Assembly (NCBI RefSeq): GCF_000264765.2 | Contig: NZ_CP006664.1 | Location: 2,356,001 to 2,420,000 of the forward strand | Source: Edwardsiella anguillarum ET080813 | Lineage (GTDB): Bacteria > Pseudomonadota > Gammaproteobacteria > Enterobacterales > Enterobacteriaceae | Direction of reading: 5' to 3' | Length of the DNA stretch: 64,000 nucleotides | Shown: positions 19,973-33,628 of the stretch, piece after piece | Layout of the letters: every line of letters starts with the position of its first letter | Position numbering within the stretch: the first letter of the stretch is position 1 | Made by a program: the position numbers and the translations under genes | The notes under the pieces: model-generated | What the model was told of the DNA's origin: nothing | Seen by the model: the letters and a program-made list of their open reading frames with translations, nothing else | Database searches by the model: none

Positions 19973-20906
19973 CCCGCGCGGTTTCTGTGCCGGGGTCGAT
20001 AGAGCGATCAGCATCGTCGAGCGTGCATTGGCTATCTATGGCGCGCCGATCTATGTCCGTCATGAGGTAGTGCATAATCGTTTCGTGGTGAACGATCTGC
20101 GTGAGCGCGGTGCGGTGTTTATCGAGGAGATAAGCGAAGTCCCCGACGGGGCGATCCTGATTTTCTCTGCGCACGGCGTCTCCCAGGCGGTACGCGCAGA
20201 GGCGAAGGCGCGCCACCTTACCATGCTGTTCGATGCCACCTGCCCACTGGTGACCAAGGTCCATATGGAGGTGGCTCGGGCCAGTCGCCGCGGTACGGAG
20301 GCTATCCTGATCGGTCATGCCGGTCACCCGGAGGTGGAAGGCACCATGGGGCAGTACAGCAATCCTCTGGGGGGCATGTATCTGGTTGAGTCACCGCAGG
20401 ATGTCTGGCAGCTGCAGGTGAAAGACGAACGTAACCTCTGCTTTATGACCCAGACGACGCTGTCGGTCGATGACACCTCTGAGGTGATAGACGCCCTGCG
20501 GGCGCGTTTCCCGGCGATCGTCGGACCGCGTAAAGACGATATCTGTTACGCGACCACCAACCGTCAGGAGGCGGTGCGTAGTCTGGCGGCGCAGGCGGAC
20601 GTGGTGCTGGTGGTCGGTTCGAAAAACTCCTCCAACTCTAACCGTCTCGCGGAGCTGGCGCGTCGGGCAGGAAGGCCGGCTTACCTTATCGATAGCGCTT
20701 CGGATATCCACGATGCCTGGCTGAGCGGCGTGGGCTGCGTGGGGGTGACGGCCGGGGCATCGGCGCCGGACGTGCTGGTGCGAGAGGTCATCGACCGCCT
20801 GCAGACGCTGGGCGGTTCGGCGGCGCAGGAGATGCAGGGGCGGGAAGAGAATATTGTGTTTGAGGTGCCGCGCGAGCTGCGTATCGAGGTACAGCAGGCC
20901 GATTGA
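19953..20906 (+). CDS. ispH: 4-hydroxy-3-methylbut-2-enyl diphosphate reductase IspH (LytB)
   Basis: Iron-sulfur enzyme of the last MEP-pathway step, converting HMBPP to IPP and DMAPP. The 317-residue protein (E. coli 316) has Cys12 in [10 protein letters not shown], the second cluster cysteine in FDATCPLV and the third in [11 protein letters not shown]. Other active-site features are [17 protein letters not shown] and NSSNSNRL. I chose the ATG at 19953, six bases after GGGAG, because it gives [16 protein letters not shown]; upstream in-frame starts add unrelated residues. It overlaps fkpB by 20 bases and is the last gene of the ribF operon. Confidence 0.98.
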   Translation: MRILLANPRGFCAGVDRAISIVERALAIYGAPIYVRHEVVHNRFVVNDLRERGAVFIEEISEVPDGAILIFSAHGVSQAVRAEAKARHLTMLFDATCPLVTKVHMEVARASRRGTEAILIGHAGHPEVEGTMGQYSNPLGGMYLVESPQDVWQLQVKDERNLCFMTQTTLSVDDTSEVIDALRARFPAIVGPRKDDICYATTNRQEAVRSLAAQADVVLVVGSKNSSNSNRLAELARRAGRPAYLIDSASDIHDAWLSGVGCVGVTAGASAPDVLVREVIDRLQTLGGSAAQEMQGREENIVFEVPRELRIEVQQAD

Positions 20907-20928
20907 GCCGCGGGGCCAAGGGAACAAC

Positions 20929-20959
20929 AAACGGGGTGCCGGATGGGCGCCCCGTTTTT
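20929..20959. terminator. Terminator after ispH
   Basis: A 12-bp stem with one G-U pair, AAACGGGGTGCC (20929-20940) against GGCGCCCCGTTT (20946-20957), is followed by Ts. It lies between convergent ispH and the YbcL-like gene. Confidence 0.85.
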
Positions 20960-20988
20960 CGTTGTGCTATGGCATCGTGCGCGGGGAC

Positions 20989-21543
20989 TCAGCGTATGTT
21001 GGTCGGCGCCGTCAGGCGGGCTTCGCCGATTTTATGCTGCAAGATGAAGTAGCCGGCGTAGGCGGGAGAGGCGTGGGCCGGAATATCTAACTTCGCGACA
21101 TTCAGCGCATATACGGTGATTTGGTAGTTATGGGGCTTGGCGCCCGGAGGAGGACAGGCGCCACCAAAGCCGCTATAGCCAAAGTCATTGCGCAGCTGAA
21201 TTGCACCTTTGGGCAGATCGCGGCTCTCTTTCTCTCCGACGTTTTGCGCCAGGCTATGCACCGAGGCGGGGATGTCGATCATCACCCAGTGCCACCATCC
21301 ACTGCCCGTCGGGGCATCCGGATCATACATGGTGACGGCAAAGCTCTTGGTGCCTGCTGGCACATCGCTCCAGGTCAGCGCCGGTGATTTATTCTGTCCG
21401 GTACAGCCCCAGCCATTAAAAATCTGCACGTTTTGTAGCGACTTACCATTGTCAACCGTTGGGCTGCTGAGCGTCATAGCCTGGGCGCTGAGGCTAAGTC
21501 CCCCGGCAACCAGCAGGCATGCGAGTGCTTTCTTGGTAAACAT
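20989..21543 (-). CDS. Periplasmic YbhB/YbcL-family (PEBP/Raf-kinase-inhibitor-like) protein
   Basis: A 184-residue secreted member of the phosphatidylethanolamine-binding-protein superfamily. A signal peptide (MFTKKALACLLVAGGLSLSAQA) should be cut after AQA. The body has SPALTWSDVPAGTKSFAVTMYDPDAPTGSGWWHWV, the ligand-pocket core, and NDFGYSGFGGACPPPG, both close to E. coli YbcL; the two mature cysteines are placed to form a disulfide. E. coli UTI89 YbcL is a secreted suppressor of neutrophil migration, but most homologs have no known role and none is claimed here. It occupies the region where E. coli has rihC. An AGGAG ribosome site precedes the ATG at 21543. Confidence 0.9.
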   Translation of the reverse strand: MFTKKALACLLVAGGLSLSAQAMTLSSPTVDNGKSLQNVQIFNGWGCTGQNKSPALTWSDVPAGTKSFAVTMYDPDAPTGSGWWHWVMIDIPASVHSLAQNVGEKESRDLPKGAIQLRNDFGYSGFGGACPPPGAKPHNYQITVYALNVAKLDIPAHASPAYAGYFILQHKIGEARLTAPTNIR

Positions 21544-21676
21544 AGAGCGATCTCCTAGGGAGGTGAGTGGGAACGCAGTGAATGCGTTTGATCATAGTCC
21601 CCAGCGGAGAAATTGCCAGTTATGTTAGAATATTTTTATTATTTTCAGTGCGTTATGTAATATTGGTGCCATGGGT

Positions 21677-21710
21677 GTAACCCGATATTACCGCAGCAAT
21701 ACCGAGTTAC
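21677..21710. terminator. Imperfect hairpin after the xdh operon
   Basis: GTAACCCGATATT (21677-21689) pairs with AATACCGAGTTAC (21698-21710) at 11 of 13 positions, with an 8-base loop. It lies 24 bases beyond the last xdh stop and may be the operon's transcript end, but there is no T run. Confidence 0.35.
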
Positions 21711-21733
21711 GCCGGGGGCACGCGCTCGGCAGC

Positions 21734-22219
21734 CTACTGATCTTCCTCGCGCTGGCAGAGATCGACGGCGCGTACGATGGCCTGATAGCCGGTGCAACGG
21801 CACAGGTTGCCGGAGAGGCCGCGGCGGATCTCCTGGTGCGTCAGCGGGCGACTGCGCGGTTTCGCCAGCAGGGCATGGGTCGCGACCACCAGTCCCGGGG
21901 TACAGAAACCACACTGCACTGCGCCGGCGTCGACATAGGCCTGCTGGATCGGCGAAAGGCTGTCGGCTCGGCCCAGCCCATCGGCCGTGACGATCTGCTT
22001 ACCGTCGGCCCACAGCGCCAGGTACAGGCAGCTGTCGGTTGCCACGCCATCGATCAATACGCTGCAGGCGCCGCACTCACCGACACTGCAGCCCTGCTTC
22101 ACGCTGGTTAGCCCGTGCTCGCGCAGCATTTCCAGCAGCGACATCGCCGGCGACACGCAAAACTGATAGGTTTTCCCATTGATCTGGCAGGTGATTTCAA
22201 CCCATTCTTTGACATTCAT
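21734..22219 (-). CDS. xdhC: Xanthine dehydrogenase-type 2Fe-2S subunit (XdhC-like)
   Basis: Small iron-sulfur subunit of a three-subunit molybdenum hydroxylase, 161 residues. It has the plant-type [2Fe-2S] motif [15 protein letters not shown] with a further Cys downstream, and the second cluster motif CGFCTPG...CRCTGY, so all eight cysteines are present. It passes electrons from the Mo site to the FAD subunit. Its start overlaps the stop of the FAD-subunit gene by four bases. Named after E. coli xdhABC, whose order Mo-FAD-FeS is the same. Not to be confused with the unrelated XdhC maturation factor. Confidence 0.9.
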   Translation of the reverse strand: MNVKEWVEITCQINGKTYQFCVSPAMSLLEMLREHGLTSVKQGCSVGECGACSVLIDGVATDSCLYLALWADGKQIVTADGLGRADSLSPIQQAYVDAGAVQCGFCTPGLVVATHALLAKPRSRPLTHQEIRRGLSGNLCRCTGYQAIVRAVDLCQREEDQ

Positions 22220-23094
22220 AGTATCTCTCCTCCCGCCCGCTGCACGGCCAGGGTAATGGCTCGCTGCGCCAGGGTACGGATCAGGTGTAAACGGAATTCC
22301 TTTTCGGCACGCCAGGACGAGCGCGGCGAAACGTCACCGGCGACGGCGGCGGCGACGGCGGCCAGCGTCTGGCGGCTCAGCGGCTGGCCGTCGGCGCAGG
22401 CCTCGGCCTGCGGGCAGCGGATCGGCGTCGGTGCCGCGACGCCGTAGGCCAGGCGCAGCTCGCTGAAGTGCCCAGACTCAATGCGGCACAGGGCTGCGCA
22501 GCCGATGGTGGCGATATCCATCGCGCCGCGCATGGCGTACTTGATATAGGCGCTGCCGGCGCGGCGGTGATCGTCGGGGTGAAAACGGAAGGCCAGCAGG
22601 ATCTCGCCGGGGCTCAGCGCCACCTTCCCCGGCCCGGTATGAAAGCCGTCGATCGGACGGATCGTCACGCCGTCGGGCGTCAGGATCTCCAGCTGAGCCT
22701 TGAGCGCGACGCTGGGGGCGGCGGAGTCTGCGCTGGTGGCGCCGTTGCAGATGTTACCGCCGTAGGTGGCGACGTTGCGGATCTGTGGGCCGGCGATAGT
22801 GGCGGCGGCTTCGGCCAGCATCGGCAGGTGTGCCTGGATCTGCGGGTGTTCGATGATCTGGGTAAAGGTGGTGCCGGAGCCAATGCGTAGGGTGCCATCC
22901 TCTAGCGTCGTAATGCCGCACAGCTCGGGTAGCCCGTGGATATCCACGATATGGGCGTACTGCGCGTTATGGTGGTGCAGCTGGATCAGCACGTCGGTGC
23001 CGCCGGCTAACAGACGGCTGTCCGGGTGGGCCAGCATCAGTTCGCTGGCGTGGCGCGCGCTGGTGGCGCGCAGATAGCGTTTAATATCATACAT
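22216..23094 (-). CDS. xdhB: Xanthine dehydrogenase-type FAD-binding subunit (XdhB-like)
   Basis: Middle subunit (292 residues) of the CO-dehydrogenase flavoprotein/medium-subunit family, equivalent to E. coli XdhB. FAD-binding stretches are [14 protein letters not shown] (about residues 30-43) and [20 protein letters not shown] (about 100-120). The C-terminal FAD/NAD domain ([14 protein letters not shown]) is present. It starts six bases after the Mo-subunit stop and overlaps the Fe-S gene, so all three are one transcript with coupled translation. Confidence 0.9.
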   Translation of the reverse strand: MYDIKRYLRATSARHASELMLAHPDSRLLAGGTDVLIQLHHHNAQYAHIVDIHGLPELCGITTLEDGTLRIGSGTTFTQIIEHPQIQAHLPMLAEAAATIAGPQIRNVATYGGNICNGATSADSAAPSVALKAQLEILTPDGVTIRPIDGFHTGPGKVALSPGEILLAFRFHPDDHRRAGSAYIKYAMRGAMDIATIGCAALCRIESGHFSELRLAYGVAAPTPIRCPQAEACADGQPLSRQTLAAVAAAVAGDVSPRSSWRAEKEFRLHLIRTLAQRAITLAVQRAGGEIL

Positions 23095-23100
23095 GTCGCA

Positions 23101-25392
23101 TTACTCCCTGATCAGTCCGGCCTGCACAAATTCGCGATACAGCGTTTTGGGGGTGATCGGCAGCGCATTGATCGCGACCCCCGTTGCCATGCGAATGGCG
23201 TTGCGGATCGCCGGTCCAGGCGAAATGATCGGCGGCTCCCCCAGCGCCTTGTGGCCATAGGCCGACTGCGGCTCCACCGTTTCGACGAAGGCGCACTCCA
23301 GATCCGGCAGATCGACACAGGTGGGGAATTTGTAGTCGAGCAGATTCGGGTTGCGTACCACGCCGCTCTTCTCATCGATGATCATCTCTTCGAACAGCGC
23401 CCAGCCGATCCCCATCCCCATACCGCCGTGAACCTGTCCCTCCGCCAGCTGCGGGTTGAGGATCCGCCCGGAGTCATGCAGATTCAGGATGCGGTTAATG
23501 GTGACCTGGCACAGCGCGATGTCGATGCTGAGATCGACAAAGGTGCAGCCGAAGGCCGGGGGATTGGTGGTGGTTTTATGGGAGACCTCGGCCAGGATCT
23601 GTGCGCCGATCTCCTGGTGGTAGTAGGCCTGCATGGCGACGTCGGCGACGCTCATCAGCACCTGATCCGGCTGCATCGCCATCACTACGTTACCGTCGCA
23701 CAGGGTCAATCCCCACTCCGGCTGGTGACTTATCAGCGCCGCGTGCGCCAGGATTTTCTGACGCATGATCTCCGCCGAGCGGCGGATCGCCGGGGCGGCG
23801 ACATAGCTTTGCCGTGAGGCAAAGGCGCCGGGATCGAAGGCGGTGATATCGGTATCCTGAGTTGAGATCACCCGGATCTGTTTAAAGGGGATCCCCAGCG
23901 TTTCCGATGCCATCTGGGCGAAGACGGTATCGGATCCCTGGCCAATTTCGGTAGCGCCAATCTGCAGGTTTACCGTCCCGTCCTGATTGAGCAGCAGACG
24001 GGCGCCGGCGATCTCCACCCCGACCGGATAGGTATTGGAACCATAGCTGAAACAGGCGACGCCGACGCCGCGCCGCACCGGCGCATCGGCCGACTGGGCC
24101 ATACATTCGGCGCGGCGCCGATCCCACTCAAACAGACGGCGGCCTTTTTCCAGGCACTCTGTGAGCCCGGCGCTGTAGATGCTCTTTCCGTTAACCGGGT
24201 TGCGGTCGCCCTGACGCGCAACGTTGCGCAGACGAACCTCGAGGGGATCGAGATCGAGGCGGGCCGCGGCGTCGTCCATCAGGCACTCCAGGGCGAAGTC
24301 GACCTGTGGCGCGCCGTAGCCGCGCATCGCACCGGCGGCGGGCAGGTTGGTATATACCGTATCAGCGCAGTAGCCAAAGGCGCTGCGGGGATAGAGATAG
24401 CTGATTTTATTGGCACCGGCGGCGGCAATTGAGTGGCCGTGAGAGGCATAGGCGCCGGTATTGGACAGCACCGTCAGACGGTACCCCTCCAGCTGACCAT
24501 CCCGGCGCATACCCAGCCGGGCATCGATGCTGAAGGCGTGGCGGGTGCGGGTGGCGACGAAGCACTCCTCCCGGCTCAGGCTGACCTTGACCGGTTTACC
24601 GCCGAGGCGCTGGGTTAAAAAGGCGGCCATGGGCTCTTCCAGCACATCCTGCTTATTGCCGAATCCGCCGCCGACGTAGGGCTTGATCACCCGGACGTGC
24701 GACCAGGGGAGACCGAGGGCCTGGGCGACGGTGCGCCGGACAATCTGGGGAATTTGGGTGCTGGAGACAATGACGATGTGATCGGGCTGCTCCATATAGG
24801 CATAGCAGGTCACGCCCTCCATGTGGCAGTGCTGCACCACCGGCGTCTCGTAGTGACCCTCCAGCTGCAGATCGGCGGCGGCGATGCGGGCTTCTGGCTC
24901 TCCGGCGTCGATCTCGCTGTGGCGCAGCAAATTGCCGCCGGGGTGAATGGCCGGTGCTCCGTCGGCCAGGGCCGCCTGTGGCCGGGTGATCACCGGCAAC
25001 GCATCATAGCTGACCTGTACCCGCGCCGCGGCGCGCTCGGCACTGAGCAGATCGCGGGCGACGACGATGGCGACGCCGTCGCCAAAGTGGCGCACGTGGC
25101 CGGTCAGCAGATGGCGATCGGCGATATCCCGTTTGCCCGGCTCCAGCGACCAGGCGTGGCCGGCGGTAGGGAAGGGGGCTGAGGGGACATCGTGAAAGGT
25201 GAAGACGGCTTCTACGCCGGGCATGGACTCCGCTTCCCGGGTATCGATGGCGGTGACGTTACCGTGGGCGATACGGCTGCGCACGTAGCAGGCATGGAGC
25301 ATGCCGGGCATCATCATATCATCGGTATAACGCGCCTGTCCGGTGACCTTGGCTTCGGCATCAACCCGCCGCAGCGGCGATCCTAAAGACAT
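23101..25392 (-). CDS. xdhA: Xanthine dehydrogenase-type molybdopterin-binding subunit (XdhA-like)
   Basis: Large Moco-binding subunit of a xanthine dehydrogenase-like hydroxylase; 763 residues against about 752 in E. coli XdhA. It has the N-terminal a/b-hammerhead (VTGQARYTDD), Moco-binding loops YVGGGFGNKQD and AGAMRGYGAPQ, IGATEIGQGSDTV, and the C-terminal catalytic glutamate in ALGEPPIISPGPAIRNAI. Likely reaction: hydroxylation of hypoxanthine/xanthine in purine catabolism; another N-heterocycle is possible. I chose the ATG at 25392, seven bases after AGGAG, which gives MSLGSPLRRVDAEAKVTG; a longer frame lacks similarity. First gene of xdhABC, behind a sigma-54-like promoter. No maturation factor or transporter gene is adjacent. 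Confidence 0.92.
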   Translation of the reverse strand: MSLGSPLRRVDAEAKVTGQARYTDDMMMPGMLHACYVRSRIAHGNVTAIDTREAESMPGVEAVFTFHDVPSAPFPTAGHAWSLEPGKRDIADRHLLTGHVRHFGDGVAIVVARDLLSAERAAARVQVSYDALPVITRPQAALADGAPAIHPGGNLLRHSEIDAGEPEARIAAADLQLEGHYETPVVQHCHMEGVTCYAYMEQPDHIVIVSSTQIPQIVRRTVAQALGLPWSHVRVIKPYVGGGFGNKQDVLEEPMAAFLTQRLGGKPVKVSLSREECFVATRTRHAFSIDARLGMRRDGQLEGYRLTVLSNTGAYASHGHSIAAAGANKISYLYPRSAFGYCADTVYTNLPAAGAMRGYGAPQVDFALECLMDDAAARLDLDPLEVRLRNVARQGDRNPVNGKSIYSAGLTECLEKGRRLFEWDRRRAECMAQSADAPVRRGVGVACFSYGSNTYPVGVEIAGARLLLNQDGTVNLQIGATEIGQGSDTVFAQMASETLGIPFKQIRVISTQDTDITAFDPGAFASRQSYVAAPAIRRSAEIMRQKILAHAALISHQPEWGLTLCDGNVVMAMQPDQVLMSVADVAMQAYYHQEIGAQILAEVSHKTTTNPPAFGCTFVDLSIDIALCQVTINRILNLHDSGRILNPQLAEGQVHGGMGMGIGWALFEEMIIDEKSGVVRNPNLLDYKFPTCVDLPDLECAFVETVEPQSAYGHKALGEPPIISPGPAIRNAIRMATGVAINALPITPKTLYREFVQAGLIRE

Positions 25393-25436
25393 AGTATTCT
25401 CCTGTGGGGAAATAAGCCTGGGGGATAGTTCAAGGC

Positions 25437-25452
25437 AGCAAGATATGCGCCA
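25437..25452 (-). promoter_or_regulatory. Predicted sigma-54 promoter of xdhABC
   Basis: The minus strand reads TGGCGCATATCTTGCT. The GG and GC doublets are exactly ten bases apart, and 10 of the 12 defined positions of TGGCACG-N4-TTGCW match. It lies about 45 bases before the xdhA ATG. The activator is not identified and none is encoded nearby. Confidence 0.65.
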
Positions 25453-25490
25453 CACTCATTGAGCAGAGGAGATATATCCTCATAAGTGTG
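25451..25490. repeat. Imperfect dyad just upstream of the xdhA -24 box
   Basis: CACACT (25451-25456) pairs with AGTGTG (25485-25490) and GAGGA (25466-25470) with TCCTC (25477-25481). The outer arm touches the -24 element. Confidence 0.45.
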
Positions 25491-25530
25491 AGTCGGATCG
25501 AGATATCCCAAGGAAATTATGACGCTATAA

Positions 25531-26649
<1,119 letters not shown>

Positions 26650-26691
26650 AAGGCCTATTCTTCGACAGATATCATGGTTGCTATGTTGTTT

Positions 26692-26732
26692 AATGTGATG
26701 AAAATAATGGTTTTTTCATCACATTTTTTATT
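26692..26732 (+). terminator. Rho-independent terminator of dapB
   Basis: Perfect 13-bp stem AATGTGATGAAAA (26692-26704) and TTTTCATCACATT (26713-26725) with an 8-base loop and a T tract after it. The following 26.73-26.96 kb is AT-rich and gene-free, belonging to the carAB control region. Confidence 0.9.
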
Positions 26733-26973
26733 TATGGTGAAAATTTACATCTAAATTTATCAGTATGGCGATTTTTGCTATTTACCTTTTATTTCACCCC
26801 GCTGCGCCGCCCGCATCTTGATTTTTTCAGTGAAAAAACGCATTATAGCGCCGTTGCCTTTGATATCTGTGTCCGGCAACCGTTTTCTCCTTCCATAAAA
26901 TTGGTGTTTTTAATCATTTGGCATTAAAAACACATTCAGATTTGTAAAAAACACAAAAAACTCTCCTTTCATC

Positions 26974-27002
26974 TGGACAATGGGCGGATGCGTCATTAGA
27001 AT
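26974..27002 (+). promoter_or_regulatory. carAB upstream promoter P1
   Basis: TGGACA (26974-26979), a 17-base spacer and TAGAAT (26997-27002) followed by a GC-rich discriminator. Position corresponds to E. coli carP1, the pyrimidine-controlled promoter. AT-rich DNA upstream (26.73-26.96 kb) would suit IHF and PepA-type architecture, which is inferred by analogy. Confidence 0.75.
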
Positions 27003-27064
27003 GCGCGCAATTTGTCAGAAATTCGCCGCAGTGGCAGTTTTTGCGATTGATTCACGATGCAATA

Positions 27065-27103
27065 TCTGAATTAATATGCATATATTGTGACTGAGTATTC
27101 CTT
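27065..27103 (+). promoter_or_regulatory. Two ARG boxes (ArgR operator) at carAB P2
   Basis: Box 1 is TCTGAATTAATATGCATA (27065-27082) and box 2 is TGTGACTGAGTATTCCTT (27086-27103), separated by 3 bases as in paired ArgR sites. Both resemble the E. coli carA boxes base for base over most positions. The arginine-repressed downstream promoter is expected here, with TAATAT inside box 1 as its likely -10. Confidence 0.85.
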
Positions 27104-27114
27104 TGGAGGGTGTT

Positions 27115-28272
27115 TTGATTAAGTCAGCGCTTTTAGTTCTGGAAGACGGAACCCAGTTTCACGGCAGGTCGATCGGAGCAGACGGATCGGCCGTGGGGGA
27201 AGTGGTCTTCAATACCTCGATGACCGGCTACCAAGAAATTCTCACCGACCCCTCCTATTCCCGTCAGATCGTCACGCTTACCTATCCCCATATTGGCAAT
27301 GTCGGCACCAACGCCGCCGATGAAGAATCCTCCGCCGTGCATGCTCAGGGGCTGATCGTGCGCGATCTGCCGCCGATCGCCAGCAACTTCCGCAGTCAAG
27401 AGACGCTGCCGGACTATCTGCGTCGTCACCGCGTGGTCGCCATCGCCGATATTGATACCCGTAAGCTGACCCGCCTGCTGCGTGAGAAGGGGGCGATGAA
27501 CGGTTGCATCATCACCGCGGAGAGCGGGAGTGAGCCGGATGCGGCGCTGGCGCTGGAGAAGGCGCGCGCGTTCCCCGGCCTGAAAGGGATGGATCTGGCC
27601 AAAGAAGTGACGACCCAGGAGCCCTATGAGTGGCGCCAGGGTAGCTGGACGCTGAAGGATGGGCTGCCGGCGCCCTGTGAGGATGCGGCGTTGCCCTACC
27701 ACGTGGTGGCCTATGACTTCGGGGTGAAGCGCAATATCCTGCGGATGCTGGTGGATCGCGGTTGCCGCCTGACGGTGGTGCCGGCTCAGACGCCCGCGCA
27801 GGATGTGCTGGCGCTGAATCCGGACGGTATTTTCCTGTCCAACGGCCCCGGTGATCCGGCCCCCTGTGACTATGCCATCGAGGCTATCGCGACCTTCCTG
27901 CACGGCGAGATCCCGCTGTTTGGTATCTGCCTAGGGCACCAGCTGCTGGCGCTGGCCAGCGGCGCACAGACGGTAAAAATGAAGTTTGGCCACCACGGCG
28001 GCAACCATCCGGTGAAGGATTTGGATCATGACCGTGTGATGATCACCGCGCAAAACCACGGTTTTGCCGTTGATGAAGCGACCTTGCCGCCGACGCTGCG
28101 GGCGACCCATAAGTCGCTGTTCGACGGCTCGCTGCAGGGCATTCACCGCACCGATCGCCCGGCGTTCAGTTTCCAGGGACACCCGGAGGCCAGCCCAGGG
28201 CCGCACGATGCCGCCCCGCTGTTCGACCATTTTATGATGCTGATTGAAAACTACCGCCGTACCGCCAAGTAA
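27115..28272 (+). CDS. carA: Carbamoyl-phosphate synthase small subunit
   Basis: Glutamine amidotransferase subunit supplying ammonia to CarB for carbamoyl phosphate, shared by arginine and pyrimidine synthesis. The 385-residue protein (E. coli 382) has the class I triad: nucleophile Cys in [14 protein letters not shown] (about residue 270) and His-Glu in [11 protein letters not shown] (about 355). The start is the TTG at 27115, five bases after GGAGG, giving (M)[12 protein letters not shown]. coli carA also starts with UUG. Reading from an upstream TTG at 27103 would begin inside the ribosome site. carB follows after 19 bases. Confidence 0.98.
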   Translation: MIKSALLVLEDGTQFHGRSIGADGSAVGEVVFNTSMTGYQEILTDPSYSRQIVTLTYPHIGNVGTNAADEESSAVHAQGLIVRDLPPIASNFRSQETLPDYLRRHRVVAIADIDTRKLTRLLREKGAMNGCIITAESGSEPDAALALEKARAFPGLKGMDLAKEVTTQEPYEWRQGSWTLKDGLPAPCEDAALPYHVVAYDFGVKRNILRMLVDRGCRLTVVPAQTPAQDVLALNPDGIFLSNGPGDPAPCDYAIEAIATFLHGEIPLFGICLGHQLLALASGAQTVKMKFGHHGGNHPVKDLDHDRVMITAQNHGFAVDEATLPPTLRATHKSLFDGSLQGIHRTDRPAFSFQGHPEASPGPHDAAPLFDHFMMLIENYRRTAK

Positions 28273-28291
28273 TCAGGGAGCCTGAACAACC

Positions 28292-31513
<3,222 letters not shown>

Positions 31514-31529
31514 CGGCGCGGCGTGGCGT

Positions 31530-31555
31530 AAGGCCCGGCGACGCCGGGCCTTTTT
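31530..31555 (+). terminator. Rho-independent terminator of carAB
   Basis: Perfect 10-bp stem AAGGCCCGGC (31530-31539) and GCCGGGCCTT (31543-31552) with a 3-base loop, ending in a run of Ts. Confidence 0.92.
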
Positions 31556-31684
31556 GTTGCCGGCCGGGCGGCCCGGAAACTTGCCGCCGTGGGATGAGGC
31601 GGCAGGTTACGCGACGTGCGGCGTTGTGGCACAATAAATCACCGCGGTGCGGGTGGTCTGCGCCGCGGGAGCGTTGTCAGCGGT

Positions 31685-31711
31685 GCTGAGCCGCTGAGCC
31701 GCTGAGCCGCT
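31685..31711. repeat. Three tandem GCTGAGCC octamers upstream of yjjP
   Basis: GCTGAGCC occurs at 31685-31692, 31693-31700 and 31701-31708, followed by GCT. The array ends 31 bases before the yjjP start, in the probable promoter or leader. Octamer gain or loss would change promoter-to-start spacing. Confidence 0.6.
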
Positions 31712-31741
31712 ATGACGGGATCACCCTGACAGGAGTCGATT

Positions 31742-32512
31742 GTGGAGTCTGATCGCCAGCGGGAGATAACCCGCCTGTGTATTCACTGTGCCCTTTTCCT
31801 GCTGCAGCACGGCGCCGAGAGCATGTTGGTCGAACAGCTTTCTACCCGGCTGGGGCTAGCGCTGGGTGTAGACAGCGTAGAGAGCTCTATTTCGGCCAAC
31901 GCGGTGGTATTGACCACTATTAAGGATGGCCGCTGCCTGACGTCGACGCGCAAGAATGTCGATCGCGGCATCAATATGCACGTAGTGACCGAGGTGCAGC
32001 ATATTGTGATTATGGCTGAGCACCGCCTGCTGGACATGAGCGATGTGCGCCGCCGGTTGGAGCATATCCGCCCGCTGCGCTATCCGCGCGCGCTGGTGGT
32101 GCTGATGGTCGGTCTCTCCTGCGCCTGCTTCTGCAAGCTGAACGGCGGCGGCTGGGACGGTGCTCTGGTGGCCTTTTTGGCCAGCGCGGTGGCCATGTAC
32201 GCCCGGCAGCTCATGACACATCGCCAGCTTAACCCGCTGATTAACTTTTGTATTACGGCCTTTATTGCCACCTCGGTCTCCGGCGCCCTGCTGCAGCTGA
32301 GTGCGTTTGCCGAGACATCGCTCATCGCCATGGCGGCCAGTATTCTGCTGTTGGTTCCGGGGTTCCCGCTGATCAATGCGGTGGCAGATATGTTTAAAGG
32401 GCATGTCAACACCGGGCTGGCCCGCTGGGCCATGGCGACGCTGCTGACCCTGGCGACCTGTCTCGGCGTGGTGATGGCGCTGTCGCTGTGGGGGCTACAG
32501 GGATGGGCATGA
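31742..32512 (+). CDS. yjjP: Threonine/serine exporter family protein YjjP
   Basis: Larger half of the split ThrE-type exporter YjjPB, 256 residues with a cytoplasmic N-terminal domain and about five hydrophobic segments. In E. coli YjjPB has been linked to succinate export; the ThrE family exports threonine and serine, so the substrate here is open. [21 protein letters not shown] near the N-terminus and [20 protein letters not shown] near residue 205 are typical. The start is GTG at 31742 after AGGAG. It overlaps yjjB. In E. coli this pair sits near dnaTC; here it fills the carB-folA interval. Confidence 0.92.
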   Translation: MESDRQREITRLCIHCALFLLQHGAESMLVEQLSTRLGLALGVDSVESSISANAVVLTTIKDGRCLTSTRKNVDRGINMHVVTEVQHIVIMAEHRLLDMSDVRRRLEHIRPLRYPRALVVLMVGLSCACFCKLNGGGWDGALVAFLASAVAMYARQLMTHRQLNPLINFCITAFIATSVSGALLQLSAFAETSLIAMAASILLLVPGFPLINAVADMFKGHVNTGLARWAMATLLTLATCLGVVMALSLWGLQGWA

Positions 32513-32976
32513 TGACGTTACTCTTAGCATTATTACAGGATATGCTGCTGGCAGCCGTCCCCGCGTTGGGGTTTGCCATGGTGTTCAATGTGCCAAACCG
32601 GGCCTTGCGCTACTGCGCGCTGCTGGGGGCTATCGGCCACGGCTCTCGTCTGCTGCTGATAACGCTGGGGCTGAATATTGAGTGGGCGTCGTTGATGGCG
32701 GCGATCCTGATCGGCATTATCGGTATCCAGTGGTCGCGCTGGCTACTGGCGCACCCCAAGGTGTTTACCGTGGCGGCGGTGATCCCGATGTTTCCCGGCA
32801 TCTACGCCTATCGGGCGATGATCGCCGTGGTCGAGATCTCCCGCAGCGGCTATTCCGAGCCGCTGTTCGCCAGCATGGTCACCAACTTTCTCAAGGCCTC
32901 TTTTATCGTGGGCGCGCTCTCCATCGGCCTGTCATTACCGGGAATATGGCTATATCGTAAGCGTCCCGGCGTCTAA
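32503..32976 (+). CDS. yjjB: Threonine/serine exporter small subunit YjjB
   Basis: Small membrane half of the YjjPB exporter, 157 residues as in E. coli, with about four or five hydrophobic segments ([25 protein letters not shown] at the N-terminus, [20 protein letters not shown] in the middle). I chose the ATG at 32503 because [14 protein letters not shown] aligns with the E. coli start and yields the same length; the ATG at 32509, overlapping the yjjP TGA as ATGA, is a close alternative. Coupled translation with yjjP fits a two-protein transporter. Confidence 0.9.
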   Translation: MGMMTLLLALLQDMLLAAVPALGFAMVFNVPNRALRYCALLGAIGHGSRLLLITLGLNIEWASLMAAILIGIIGIQWSRWLLAHPKVFTVAAVIPMFPGIYAYRAMIAVVEISRSGYSEPLFASMVTNFLKASFIVGALSIGLSLPGIWLYRKRPGV

Positions 32977-33104
32977 TTGACTATTGTTCAGCTTTACTGC
33001 GGAATTTTACGTTGCATATAGATTTACCCGTCGCAGGCTATCGACGCCTGCGCGGCCATTCCGTATAGTGTGCGCACTTTTTCTCCCAGACAGGACAGAC
33101 AAGC

Positions 33105-33587
33105 ATGATTATCAGCCTGATCGCCGCACTGAGCGCGGATCGTGTGATCGGTTTAGACAATGCGATGCCGTGGCATTTGCCGGCCGATCTTGCGTGGTTT
33201 AAGCGTAATACTCTGGCAAAACCGGTGATCATGGGGCGTAAGACCTATGAGTCCATCGGGCGTCCGCTGCCGGGGCGGCATAACATCGTGATCAGCCGCC
33301 AGGCGGGCAGCGACGATCGCGTAACCTGGGTGACGACGCCGCAGGCGGCGCTGGACGCAGCTGCGGAGGCGCAAGAGGTGATGATCATCGGCGGAGGCAG
33401 CATTTACAGCCAGTTTTTGCCGCAGGCGAGCCGGCTGTATCTGACCCATGTGGACGCTGACGTCGCAGGGGACACCTATTTTCCCGACTATGCGTCGGAT
33501 GAGTGGCAGACGTGCTTCAGCGAGTTTCATGACGCCGATAGCGACAATTCACACGCCTATTGCTTTGAGATCCTGGATCGCCGTTAA
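33105..33587 (+). CDS. folA: Dihydrofolate reductase
   Basis: NADPH-dependent reduction of dihydrofolate to tetrahydrofolate, the target of trimethoprim. The 160-residue protein (E. coli 159) has [33 protein letters not shown], with the active-site Asp in LPADL, then [16 protein letters not shown] and [15 protein letters not shown] -10-like TATAGT is at 33064-33069 and a small dyad GCAGGC/GCCTGC at 33033-33051 overlaps the presumed -35 region. No known resistance substitution is obvious by eye. Confidence 0.98.
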   Translation: MIISLIAALSADRVIGLDNAMPWHLPADLAWFKRNTLAKPVIMGRKTYESIGRPLPGRHNIVISRQAGSDDRVTWVTTPQAALDAAAEAQEVMIIGGGSIYSQFLPQASRLYLTHVDADVAGDTYFPDYASDEWQTCFSEFHDADSDNSHAYCFEILDRR

Positions 33588-33608
33588 CCGGCGCTGCGCC
33601 CTTTCTCT

Positions 33609-33628
33609 GCGCGTTCTCCGCGCTTTTT
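33609..33628 (+). terminator. Short terminator after folA
   Basis: GCGCG (33609-33613), loop TTCTC, CGCGC (33619-33623) and TTTTT form a small intrinsic terminator 22 bases past the folA stop. The next 190 bases to apaH show no gene. Confidence 0.7.

Noticed and set aside
31685-31711. CRISPR-like repeat array
   Set aside because: Only three 8-bp direct repeats without spacers; no cas genes are in the window. It is a microsatellite.
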